Positions 27,564-35,523 of a stretch of 64,000 nt of DNA are shown in pieces. The DNA is taken from contig NZ_WBMS02000005.1 in the NCBI RefSeq assembly GCF_008923205.2, forward strand, positions 118,154 through 182,153, in the 5' to 3' direction. Numbering within the stretch: the stretch's first letter is position 1; every line of letters starts with the position of its first letter. The position numbers were made by a program, and so were the translations under genes. A model generated the notes under the pieces. It was not told where the DNA came from. It did no database searches and saw only the letters and a list, made by a program, of their open reading frames with translations. The DNA is from Actinomadura physcomitrii. GTDB taxonomy: Bacteria; Actinomycetota; Actinomycetes; Streptosporangiales; Streptosporangiaceae.

Positions 27564-29537
27564 GTGGGCATGCCGGGAATGCCGGGCAACGGCTGGCAGG
27601 TGATGGCCTCGTTCCGCCGCGACGACTCCGTCACCCAGCAGCGGCTCAAGCCCGGCACCATCAAGCGGATCGCGGGCTACGCCCGCCCCTACACCCGCGA
27701 CCTGGTCCTGTTCCTCGGCCTGAACGCGCTCGCCGCGCTGGTCGTCGTCGCCAACCCGCTGCTGCTGAAGTCGATCATCGACCGCGGCATCCTGCACCAC
27801 CGCCAGGACCTGGTGATCTGGCTCGCCGTCGCGGTGGCCGGGCTCGCCCTGCTGGACGCGGCGCTCGGGCTCGCGCAGCGCTGGTACTCCGCCCGCATCG
27901 GCGAGGGCCTGATCTACGACCTGCGCAGCGAGGTGTTCGGGCACGTCCAGCGCCAGCCCGTCGCGTTCTTCATGCGGGCGCAGACCGGCTCCCTGGTCAG
28001 CCGGCTCAACAACGACGTCATCGGGGCGCAGCGGGCGCTCACCACCACGCTGTCGTCGGTGGTGTCCAACGTGATCAGCCTGGTCCTGGTGCTGATCACG
28101 ATGATGATCCTGTCCTGGCAGGTAACGGTGATCGCCCTCCTGCTGCTGCCGGTGTTCATCCTGCCGGCCAAGTGGGTCGGCAAGCGGCTGTCGCGGATCA
28201 GCCGCGAGCAGATGGTGCTGGACGCCGAGATGAGCTCGCTGATGACCGAGCGGTTCAACGTCGCGGGCGCCATGCTCGCCAAGCTCTACGGCCGCCCCGC
28301 CGAGGAGGAGGAGAACTTCTCCGGGCGCGCCGCGCGGGTCCGCGACATCGGGGTCGTCTCCGCCATGTACGGGCGGGTGTTCTTCACCGGTCTCACGCTC
28401 GTCGCCGCGCTCGCCACCGCGATGGTCTACGGCGTCGGCGGCTACCTGGTCGTCGACGGCGGCTTCCAGCTCGGCACGCTCGTCGCCCTCGCCACCCTGC
28501 TCACCCGGATGTACGGGCCGCTCACCGCGCTGTCCAACGTCCACGTGGACGTCATGACGGCGCTCGTCAGCTTCGACCGGGTCTTCGAGGTCCTCGACCT
28601 CAAGCCGCTGATCCGCGACCGCGACGGCGCCCGGACGCTGGCCGAGGCGCGCGAGGCGGGGACGGCGGCCCTGGCCAAGGCCAACGGGAACGGCGCCGCC
28701 CGGCGGGGCGCCCCGGCGATCCGGTTCGACCACGTCCGGTTCGCCTACCCGTCGGCCGACGAGGTGTCGCTGGCGTCGCTGGAGTCGATCGCGCGCACCG
28801 ACCACGCCCCCGGCAAGCAGGTGCTGCACGACGTCGACTTCACCGCCGAGCCGGGGCAGCTCGTCGCGCTGGTCGGGCCGTCCGGCGCCGGGAAGTCGAC
28901 CATCACGCACCTGGTGTCGCGCCTCTACGACGTCTCGGACGGCGCGGTGCTGATCGGCGGCGTGGACGTCCGCGACGTCACCCTCGACTCGCTGCGCGCC
29001 GAGGTCGGCGTGGTCAGCCAGGACGCGCACCTGTTCCACGACTCCATCCGCGAGAACATGCGCTACGCCCGCCCGGACGCCACCGACGAGGAGATCCTCG
29101 CCGCGTTGGACGCCGCGCAGATCGGCCGGCTGGTCGCGAGCATGCCCGAGGGCCTGGACACCGTCGTCGGGGACCGCGGCTACCGGCTGTCGGGCGGCGA
29201 GAAGCAGCGGCTGGCGATCGCGCGGCTGCTGCTGAAGGCGCCGTCGGTGGTGGTGCTGGACGAGGCGACCGCGCACCTGGACTCCGAGTCCGAGGCCGCC
29301 GTACAGGAGGCGCTGCGCACCGCGCTGGCCGGCCGGACCTCGCTGGTGATCGCGCACCGGCTGTCCACGATCCGAGAGGCCGACCAGATCCTGGTCATCG
29401 AGGAGGGACGCGTCGCCGAGCGCGGCCGGCACGAGGAGCTGCTGCTGGAGGGCGGCCTGTACGCCGAGCTGTACCGCACCCAGTTCTCCCACCAGAAGGA
29501 CGAGGAGCGGGCGACCGAGCCGCTGGGCGCCGAGTAG
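27564..29537 (+). CDS. ABC exporter with fused transmembrane and ATPase domains
   Basis: Half-transporter of the MsbA/multidrug type, 657 residues from GTG 27564 (GGAGG upstream). The membrane domain (residues about 40-360) contains six hydrophobic segments, e.g. LFLGLNALAALVVVANPLL and VISLVLVLITMMILSW. The ATPase domain starts near residue 385: Walker A VGPSGAGKSTITHLVSRLY, Q-loop VVSQDAHLFHDS, signature LSGGEKQRLAIARLLL, Walker B VVVLDEATAHLDSES and switch VIAHRLSTI. It probably works as a homodimer; the substrate is unknown. Confidence 0.92.
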   Translation: MGMPGMPGNGWQVMASFRRDDSVTQQRLKPGTIKRIAGYARPYTRDLVLFLGLNALAALVVVANPLLLKSIIDRGILHHRQDLVIWLAVAVAGLALLDAALGLAQRWYSARIGEGLIYDLRSEVFGHVQRQPVAFFMRAQTGSLVSRLNNDVIGAQRALTTTLSSVVSNVISLVLVLITMMILSWQVTVIALLLLPVFILPAKWVGKRLSRISREQMVLDAEMSSLMTERFNVAGAMLAKLYGRPAEEEENFSGRAARVRDIGVVSAMYGRVFFTGLTLVAALATAMVYGVGGYLVVDGGFQLGTLVALATLLTRMYGPLTALSNVHVDVMTALVSFDRVFEVLDLKPLIRDRDGARTLAEAREAGTAALAKANGNGAARRGAPAIRFDHVRFAYPSADEVSLASLESIARTDHAPGKQVLHDVDFTAEPGQLVALVGPSGAGKSTITHLVSRLYDVSDGAVLIGGVDVRDVTLDSLRAEVGVVSQDAHLFHDSIRENMRYARPDATDEEILAALDAAQIGRLVASMPEGLDTVVGDRGYRLSGGEKQRLAIARLLLKAPSVVVLDEATAHLDSESEAAVQEALRTALAGRTSLVIAHRLSTIREADQILVIEEGRVAERGRHEELLLEGGLYAELYRTQFSHQKDEERATEPLGAE

Positions 29538-29541
29538 CGCC

Positions 29542-29586
29542 CTCGTCCGAGCGGCGCTCGTCCGAGCGGCGCTCGTCTGAGCGGCG
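29542..29586. repeat. Three tandem 15-bp units
   Basis: CTCGTCCGAGCGGCG occurs three times end to end (29542, 29557 and 29572; the last with one change, C to T) in the gap between the convergent exporter and sulfotransferase genes. CCGAGCGGCGCTCGT also gives short hairpins, so it may end transcription. Confidence 0.7.
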
Positions 29587-29589
29587 CCC

Positions 29590-30570
29590 TCAGGCGTCGG
29601 TGCTGAGGCGGTAGCCGAGGCGCTGCAGCTCCGTGCCCGCGACCTTCTCGACCTGCGCGAGCTGGCGGGGCGTCAGGCGGTCCCGCCAGGCGCCGACGGC
29701 GGGCTCGGCGCCGGCGGTGTCCGACCCGCGCGCCCCGGCCCGGACCAGGCCGGACAGGGTCGTCTTCGACAGGTCCGCGTCCAGGTACCGCGCCATCTCG
29801 CCGGCGACCCGGCGGGGGCGGGCGACGAGGTCCTCGTAGCGGACGGTGAACAGCTGCTCCTCCGGCACCTGCCGCCGCAGCCGCGCGCTCAGCCGCACCG
29901 AGCCGCGCCAGCGCAGCGCGCACTTCACGGCCGCCGCCGCCTGCGGCCAGCGGTTGCGCTCGGTGTGGTCCTCGACCCCGAAGAACGGGTTCGGGAACAC
30001 CGTGTCGAGGTTGGCCAGCCCCGGCTTGAACCACGCCAGGCACCGCTCGTCGGCGAGCATGTCGGCGACCGCGTCCCGGCCGTCCCGGATCACCTGGACG
30101 AGCTGGGCGTCGGGGAAGGCGTCCAGCAGCACGTCCGCGCTGTAGATCAGGTCGGGGGAGGCGTCGGCGTAGCGGCTGATGCCGCGCGGCTGCACGCACG
30201 GCCCCTCGGCGTCGCCGTCGTGCACCGGCCGGTCGCGCAGCACCGCCGGGCGCGGCGGCAGCCCGGCGAGGCCGCGGCACTCGTCCGGGCACTCCGCGCA
30301 GGCCCGCGCGGAGATCTGCCACGCCTCGGCGTAGGCGTCCCGGATCACCCGGGCCGCCCCCGCGCCGCGCTCGGTCGCGATGGCGGGTCGGCGGGCGAAG
30401 GCGTAGACCACGCGGAGCACGCCGGGGCGCCCGGTCGTGAGGTGGAACCCGGCGGACCGCTTCACGGCGCGCGCGAGGAGATCGGCACCCGAATGCGGCG
30501 CGCCCAGGATGAAGACCGGGCGGTGGACCTTGGTGCCGTTGATCACCAGGATGTGCGGCGTGGACCTCAT
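29590..30570 (-). CDS. PAPS-dependent sulfotransferase family protein
   Basis: 326 residues from ATG 30570. The 5'-phosphosulfate-binding loop is PVFILGAPHSGADLLARAV and the 3'-phosphate motif is LVQVIRDGRDAVADML, both as in cytosolic-type sulfotransferases. LFTVRYEDLVARPRRVA gives the usual third conserved block. A cysteine-rich insert (ACAECPDECRGLAG) near residue 90 is unusual. The acceptor is unknown; a second sulfotransferase of a different subgroup is at 50.3 kb. Confidence 0.85.
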   Translation of the reverse strand: MRSTPHILVINGTKVHRPVFILGAPHSGADLLARAVKRSAGFHLTTGRPGVLRVVYAFARRPAIATERGAGAARVIRDAYAEAWQISARACAECPDECRGLAGLPPRPAVLRDRPVHDGDAEGPCVQPRGISRYADASPDLIYSADVLLDAFPDAQLVQVIRDGRDAVADMLADERCLAWFKPGLANLDTVFPNPFFGVEDHTERNRWPQAAAAVKCALRWRGSVRLSARLRRQVPEEQLFTVRYEDLVARPRRVAGEMARYLDADLSKTTLSGLVRAGARGSDTAGAEPAVGAWRDRLTPRQLAQVEKVAGTELQRLGYRLSTDA

Positions 30571-30677
30571 ACCGGGCCAAGTTTGTCACCTTTTGGAAGC
30601 CGGTCGGGCCGTGACGCACCGTAGCGGCCGCCCGGAACCGGGACGCGGCCCGATCGTCCGGCCCCTAACCTTGAGGA

Positions 30678-31445
30678 ATGGGCGAACCCCTCACGCTCGC
30701 CCGGCTGCTGCCGCGGGCGACGTCGATCACCGTCCTCACCGGCGCCGGGATCTCCACCGACAGCGGCATCCCCGACTTCCGCGGCCCGCAGGGCGTCTGG
30801 ACCAAGGACCCCTCCGCCGAGGCGATGTCCACGATCGGCGCCTACCTCGCCGACCCGCAGGTGCGGCGCCGCTCCTGGCGGGCCCGCCGCGACCACCCCG
30901 CCTGGCACGCCGAGCCGAACGCCGCGCACGCCGCCCTGGTCGAGCTGGAGCGGGCCGGCCGGCTCCGCGCGCTGATCACCCAGAACATCGACGGGCTGCA
31001 CCAGCGGGCCGGGTCCGGCGCGGAGACGGTGATCGAGATCCACGGCACCATGCGCGACGCGGTCTGCCTGTCCTGCGGCCTGCGCACCCCGATGCCCGAC
31101 GTCCTCGCCCGGGTCGACGCCGGCGAGGACGACCCGCCCTGCACCGCCTGCGGCGGCATCCAGAAGTCCGCGACGATCTCGTTCGGCCAGGCGCTCGAGC
31201 AGGACGTGCTGGACGCGGCGATCAGCGCGGCGCGCTCCTGCGACCTGTTCCTCGCCGTCGGAACCTCGCTGACCGTCCAGCCCGCCGCCGGGCTGTGCCT
31301 GGAGGCCGTCGACCACGGCGCCCGGCTGGTGATCATGAACGCCGAGCCGACCCCCTACGATGGGCTCGCGGACGCGGTGCTGCGCACACCGATCGGGGAG
31401 GCCCTGCCGCGGCTGGCCCGTATCGCCCTCGGCACCGGCCGCTGA
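30678..31445 (+). CDS. NAD-dependent protein deacylase (Sir2 family)
   Basis: Sirtuin, 255 residues, which removes acyl groups from lysine using NAD. NAD-binding motif LTGAGISTDSGIPDFRG at about residues 20-37, TQNIDGLHQRAG, and catalytic His122 in IEIHGTM. The zinc site is complete: Cys130/Cys133 (CLSCG) and Cys155/Cys158 (CTACG). Late motif AVGTSLTVQPAAGL. Divergent from the sulfotransferase gene. Confidence 0.95.
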   Translation: MGEPLTLARLLPRATSITVLTGAGISTDSGIPDFRGPQGVWTKDPSAEAMSTIGAYLADPQVRRRSWRARRDHPAWHAEPNAAHAALVELERAGRLRALITQNIDGLHQRAGSGAETVIEIHGTMRDAVCLSCGLRTPMPDVLARVDAGEDDPPCTACGGIQKSATISFGQALEQDVLDAAISAARSCDLFLAVGTSLTVQPAAGLCLEAVDHGARLVIMNAEPTPYDGLADAVLRTPIGEALPRLARIALGTGR

Positions 31446-31536
31446 TCCGTTGGCGGGTCGTGACCGGGCGCCCCTTCCGCTGGCGGCCGGATCCTGACAA
31501 GCTCTATCCGTTGCGGTGCGAGGAGGGATCGGGTTG

Positions 31537-32634
31537 ATGAGCGGGGGCGCCCGCGCGGAGGGGGTCGAGGGGCCGTCCGACGCGCCCGCCGCAGGCATGC
31601 CCGGCGAACGGCCGGCACGGGGGAGGGTCCGCAGGTACCGGCGCCTGCGCCCGGGGGACCGGGTCGCGGTCGTCGCGCCGAGCGGCCCCGCCGAGCCGGC
31701 GCGGCTCGAGGCGGGCTGCGCGGTGCTGCGCGACCTCGGCCTTGACGTCGTGGTCGGCAAGCACGCCCTCGACCGTGTCAACCTCGGCGCCCCGGGGCCC
31801 GTGCGCGACGACTGGCACCGGCTCGCCGGCACCGACGCCGACCGCGCCGCCGACCTGCAGGCCGCCTGGTGCGACCCGCGCGTGCGCGCCGTGATCTGCG
31901 CGCGCGGCGGCTACGGCGCCACCCGGGTCCTCGACCACCTCGACTGGGACGCGCTCGCCGCCGCCGCGGATGGGGACGCCCCGAAGATCCTGCACGGTTC
32001 CAGCGACATCACCGCGCTGCACGCCGCGTTCGGCGCACGGCTCGGCGTCACCAGCTCCTTCGGCCCCATGCCCGCCGGCATCATCGCCGACCTCGGCGCC
32101 CCCGACCCCGCCCCGGACCCCGGCGGCGACCTCGCCGCCGCCCTCGACGGCCTGCGCACCGCCCTGTTCGGCGGCACCGTGACGCTGCCCGGCACGCACG
32201 CCCTGCGTCCGGGGCGCGCCGCGGGCCCGCTCACCGGCGGCACCCTTAGCCTGATCACCGCACTGCTCGGCACCCCGTACGCCCCGCCGCCCGCGAAGGG
32301 CGGCATCGTTTTCCTGGAGGACGTCACGGAGGCGCCGTACCGGATCGACCGGATGCTCGTCCAGCTGCTCCAGGCCGGCTGGCTCGACGGCGCGGCGGGC
32401 GTCGCGCTCGGCTCGTGGGAACGCTCCGGCGACCCCGCCGAGCTGGACGCCGTGTTCGCCGCGCGGCTCGGGCCGCTCGGCGTCCCCGTCCTCGCCGGGC
32501 TGCCCGCCGGGCACGGCGCCCGCCAGGCCACCCTCGAGCTCGGCGCGCCCGCCGTGCTCGAGGCGCCCGATGATCTGAACCGCGGGCCGGACGGCGGCGT
32601 ATTGACCCTGGAAGCGCCGGGAGGTGTGCGATGA
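31537..32634 (+). CDS. LD-carboxypeptidase (peptidase S66)
   Basis: Murein-tetrapeptide LD-carboxypeptidase (LdcA/MccF-like family), 365 residues from ATG 31537, preceded by GAGGAGGGA. N-terminal domain RPGDRVAVVAPSGPAEP. The nucleophile Ser sits in ILHGSSDITALHAAF, the Glu in GIVFLEDVTEAPYRIDRML, and the His in AGLPAGHGARQATLELG. No signal peptide, as expected for a cytoplasmic recycling enzyme. An MccF-like self-immunity role is possible. The stop overlaps the next gene (ATGA). Confidence 0.9.
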   Translation: MSGGARAEGVEGPSDAPAAGMPGERPARGRVRRYRRLRPGDRVAVVAPSGPAEPARLEAGCAVLRDLGLDVVVGKHALDRVNLGAPGPVRDDWHRLAGTDADRAADLQAAWCDPRVRAVICARGGYGATRVLDHLDWDALAAAADGDAPKILHGSSDITALHAAFGARLGVTSSFGPMPAGIIADLGAPDPAPDPGGDLAAALDGLRTALFGGTVTLPGTHALRPGRAAGPLTGGTLSLITALLGTPYAPPPAKGGIVFLEDVTEAPYRIDRMLVQLLQAGWLDGAAGVALGSWERSGDPAELDAVFAARLGPLGVPVLAGLPAGHGARQATLELGAPAVLEAPDDLNRGPDGGVLTLEAPGGVR

Positions 32635-33521
32635 GCGGCCGGCACGCCCGTCCCGACCCGTGGGACGACGGAACACTCGACTCGCTGCTGGTACTGGTGG
32701 CCGAGAGCCTCGGCTACGCCTGCCACCGTGCGCCCGGAGAGGTGATGCTGCTGGAGGGCGCCAACAGGCTGCACGTGAGCATGCGCGACCTGCGGCAGCT
32801 CGCCCGCATGGTGCCGCGCGACGACTGGCCGGCGCTGGTGTCCGACCACGTCACCACGATCGTCACCGCGATCGAGGAGCCCCTCGACCTCAGCGACTTC
32901 GACCTCGCCCAGCACCTGCTGCGCACCCGGATCTACCCGGCCGAGGCCGACAACGGCGTGCTCGCGGCCCGGCCGTTCGCGCCCGGGCTGATCGAGGCCG
33001 TCGTGGTCGACACCCCCACCACCGTCCGGACCGTCACCACCGACGAGATGAACGGCTGGCCCGTCTCCGGCGACGCGCTGTTCATGCTGGGCCGCGCCAA
33101 CGTCCGCGCGGACGGACCGCTCCAGCTCGACGAGCAGGACCTCGGCGGCGTCCGGGTGTCGGTGCTGCACGGCTGGACGTTCTACGCCGTCACGCACCTG
33201 GCGTGGCTGGAGGAGTACCTGCCGATCGGCCCGCACGGCGCGCTGGTCATCGCCCCGAACCGGAGCCTGATCGTCGCGCACGCGCTGCGGATGTCGGAGG
33301 TCCACCCGAGGGCCCGCTACCGCGCCGCCGTGGCCGCCGCGAACGAGCTGCAGGCGCAGGCCCACCGCGCCTACGAGGAGGGGCCGGGGTCGCTCAGCCC
33401 GCACCTGTACTGGTGGCGCGGCGGGGAGCTGACCTACCTGGAGACCCGCTACGAGGGCGACTCGCTGGTCCTGCCGCGCGAGTTCACCTCCGTGCTGGCC
33501 ACATCGACGGCGGAGTACTGA
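32631..33521 (+). CDS. Hypothetical protein, weakly DUF1444-like
   Basis: 296-residue soluble protein of unknown function. The order of segments (SLLVLVAESLGYACHRAP, an LLRTRIYPAEADNG stretch, then APGLIEAVVVDTPTTVRTVT and DALFMLGRANVR) resembles the DUF1444 pattern, but I am not certain of the assignment. No signal peptide or membrane helix. It is translationally coupled to the LD-carboxypeptidase (ATGA overlap) and followed three bases later by glycerate kinase. Confidence 0.75.
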   Translation: MSGRHARPDPWDDGTLDSLLVLVAESLGYACHRAPGEVMLLEGANRLHVSMRDLRQLARMVPRDDWPALVSDHVTTIVTAIEEPLDLSDFDLAQHLLRTRIYPAEADNGVLAARPFAPGLIEAVVVDTPTTVRTVTTDEMNGWPVSGDALFMLGRANVRADGPLQLDEQDLGGVRVSVLHGWTFYAVTHLAWLEEYLPIGPHGALVIAPNRSLIVAHALRMSEVHPRARYRAAVAAANELQAQAHRAYEEGPGSLSPHLYWWRGGELTYLETRYEGDSLVLPREFTSVLATSTAEY

Positions 33522-33523
33522 GG

Positions 33524-34678
33524 GTGAAGATCGTTATCGCGCCCGACTCGTTCAAGGGCAGCCTGTCGGCCGCGGAGGTCTGCGCGGCGGTGGCGGCCGG
33601 GGCGCGGCGCGCCGCACCGGGCGCCGAGGTGGTCCGCGTGCCGATGGCCGACGGCGGCGAGGGCACCCTCGACTGCTTCATGGCCGCGCGCGGCGGCGAC
33701 CTGGTCGAGGTCGCCGCGACCGACCCGGTGGGCCGTCCGGTGAAGGCCGCCTACGCGCTGTCGGGCGATGGCCGGTCCGCGGTCGTGGAGCTGGCCGCCG
33801 CGTCCGGGCTCCCGCTGGTCGAGGACGCGCCCGACCCGCTGCACGCCGGCACCGCGGGCACCGGCGTGCTGATCGCCGACGCCGTCCGGCGCGGCGCGCG
33901 CGACGTGCTGGTCTGCATCGGCGGCAGCGCCAGCACCGACGGCGGCACCGGGCTGCTGCGCGCGCTCGGCGTCCGCTTCCTCGACGCGGACGGCGCGGAG
34001 CTGCCGCCTGGCGGCGCCGCGCTGGCGCGCCTCGAGACGATCGACGACTCGGGCGTCCCGGACGCGGTGCGCGCCGCCCGGTTCCGGGTCGCGTGCGACG
34101 TCACCAACCCGCTCGTCGGCCCGGACGGCGCGGCCGCGGTGTTCGGGCCGCAGAAGGGCGCCGACCCCGCGCAGGTCCGCGAGCTGGACGCGGCGCTCAC
34201 CCGGTTCGCCGACGTGGTCGCCGGCCGGTTCGGCGTCCGCGTCCACGACCTGCCCGGCGCGGGCGCGGCCGGCGGCACCTGCGGCGGCCTGGTCGGCGTC
34301 CTCGGCGCCGAACCGTCCGGCGGGGCCGGGCTGGTGGCCGCCGCCGTCGGCCTGGACGACGCGCTCGACGGCGCCGACCTCGTGATCACCGGCGAGGGCC
34401 GGGTGGACGGCCAGAGCGCCGGCGGGAAGGTCGTCTCCGCCGTCGCCGCCCTCGCCAGGGACCGCGCCATCCCCGCGATCGCGCTCGCCGGCGGCGTCAC
34501 CGGCCCCCTCGACGAACTGCACGGCCTCGGCCTCACCGCCGCGTTCAGCATCGCCGACGGACCCCGCGCGCTCGACGCCCTCAAAACCCACGCCGCACCC
34601 CTCCTCACCACCCTTACTGAACAGGTAGTGCGTCTCTATGTGGGGGGGCGACCCCCCACACCCCCCGCTGCGGGGTGA
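33524..34678 (+). CDS. glxK: Glycerate kinase
   Basis: Type I glycerate kinase (GarK/GlxK family), which phosphorylates D-glycerate; 384 residues from GTG 33524. Family landmarks: IVIAPDSFKGSLSAAE at the N-terminus, VPMADGGEGTLDCF, VCIGGSASTDGGTGLLRALG, CDVTNPLVGPDGAAAVFGPQ and the late VITGEGRVDGQSAGGKV. The final residues (VGGRPPTPPAAG) are encoded by a dispersed GC-rich repeat that seems to have replaced the original stop. It is the third gene of the LD-carboxypeptidase operon. Confidence 0.93.
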   Translation: MKIVIAPDSFKGSLSAAEVCAAVAAGARRAAPGAEVVRVPMADGGEGTLDCFMAARGGDLVEVAATDPVGRPVKAAYALSGDGRSAVVELAAASGLPLVEDAPDPLHAGTAGTGVLIADAVRRGARDVLVCIGGSASTDGGTGLLRALGVRFLDADGAELPPGGAALARLETIDDSGVPDAVRAARFRVACDVTNPLVGPDGAAAVFGPQKGADPAQVRELDAALTRFADVVAGRFGVRVHDLPGAGAAGGTCGGLVGVLGAEPSGGAGLVAAAVGLDDALDGADLVITGEGRVDGQSAGGKVVSAVAALARDRAIPAIALAGGVTGPLDELHGLGLTAAFSIADGPRALDALKTHAAPLLTTLTEQVVRLYVGGRPPTPPAAG

Positions 34679-34790
34679 GCGGCCCCCTTCGCTCCGCTGG
34701 CGCTCCGCTACGGGTGCCGCTCCCCCCGGTGGGGGCCAGCCCCCACACCCCCCGGTGGGGGCTCCGCCCCCACACCCCCGGTAGGGGCTT
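34639..34790. repeat. Dispersed GC-rich repeat with multiple G/C hairpins
   Basis: A run of G-tract/C-tract hairpins (TGTGGGGGGGCGACCCCCCACA at 34639-34660; GGTGGGGGCCAGCCCCCACACC; GGTGGGGGCTCCGCCCCCACACC), with TTCGCTCCGCTGGCGCTCCG in the middle. The same block in reverse orientation occurs at 43234-43287, and a short core at 19751-19778. It lies between the convergent glycerate kinase and yczE genes and covers the 3' end of the kinase gene. Confidence 0.75.
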
Positions 34791-34825
34791 GGCCCTTTAC
34801 CTTCTTCGTTTCCCTGGCACCCGGG

Positions 34826-35425
34826 TCACGCCGTGGCTGGTTCCGGGGGCTTGATCTGCAAGGCCGGTAGGAACACGTGCGATAGGGGGCCGATCGCTAC
34901 GGCGTACAGGATGGTGCCGACGCCTACGGTGCCGCCTAGCAGCCAGCCGGCGGCCAGGACGCTCAGCTCGATCCCGGTGCGCACGACCCGGATCGAGTGT
35001 CCGCGCGCGGCCAGGCCGGTCATCAGGCCGTCGCGGGGGCCGGGCCCGAGGCCCGCGCCGATGTAGCAGCCGGTGGCGAAGCCGCCGGCCAGCACGCCGA
35101 GCAGCAGGAACGCCCAGCGGGCGGCCGGCGCGTCCGGGCTCGGCAGGAGCCACAGGAACAGGTCGGCGAACGCGCCGACGAGCAGGACGTTGCTGATGGT
35201 GCCGAGGCCGGGCCGCTGCCGCAGCGGGATCCAGGCGAGCATCACGACGGCACCCGCGATGATGATCCAGGCGCCGATGGACAGCCCGAACCGGCGGGCC
35301 AGGCCCTGGTGGAAGACGTCCCACGGGTCGTTTCCGAGCCGGGAGGACACCTGCAGCGCTATGCCCAGGCCGTACAAGGCCAATCCCGCATAGAGCTGCA
35401 CGAGGCGCCGTGCCGTCAAGGCCAT
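34826..35425 (-). CDS. yczE: YczE/YitT-type membrane protein
   Basis: 199-residue integral membrane protein with about five or six helices (VQLYAGLALYGLGIALQV, GAWIIIAGAVVMLAWIPL, FLLLGVLAGGFATGCYIGAG). The segment GLGPGPRDGLMTGLAARG with RVVRTGIELSVLAAGWLLGG is typical of the YczE group. The transported substrate or role is not established. It is divergent from a MocR-type regulator, the pairing known from Bacillus yczR-yczE. Confidence 0.85.
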   Translation of the reverse strand: MALTARRLVQLYAGLALYGLGIALQVSSRLGNDPWDVFHQGLARRFGLSIGAWIIIAGAVVMLAWIPLRQRPGLGTISNVLLVGAFADLFLWLLPSPDAPAARWAFLLLGVLAGGFATGCYIGAGLGPGPRDGLMTGLAARGHSIRVVRTGIELSVLAAGWLLGGTVGVGTILYAVAIGPLSHVFLPALQIKPPEPATA

Positions 35426-35523
35426 TTCCTGCTCCAGGTGAAGTTTTGTCCGCTTGCTGGTCCAGTATGCTTTCAGTGGCCTGGTAATGCCAGGGCCAAT
35501 ATGCGAAAGTGGTCTGTGTGAGC
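35426..35523. promoter_or_regulatory. Divergent yczE/yczR promoter with candidate MocR operator
   Basis: The gap carries two similar half sites in direct orientation, GTATGCTTTCAGTGG (35465-35479) and ATATGCGAAAGTGG (35499-35512), flanking an imperfect inverted repeat TGGCCTGG-N5-CCAGGGCCA (35477-35498). MocR regulators often bind direct repeats upstream of the adjacent transporter gene. The promoter hexamers could not be set with confidence. Confidence 0.45.
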
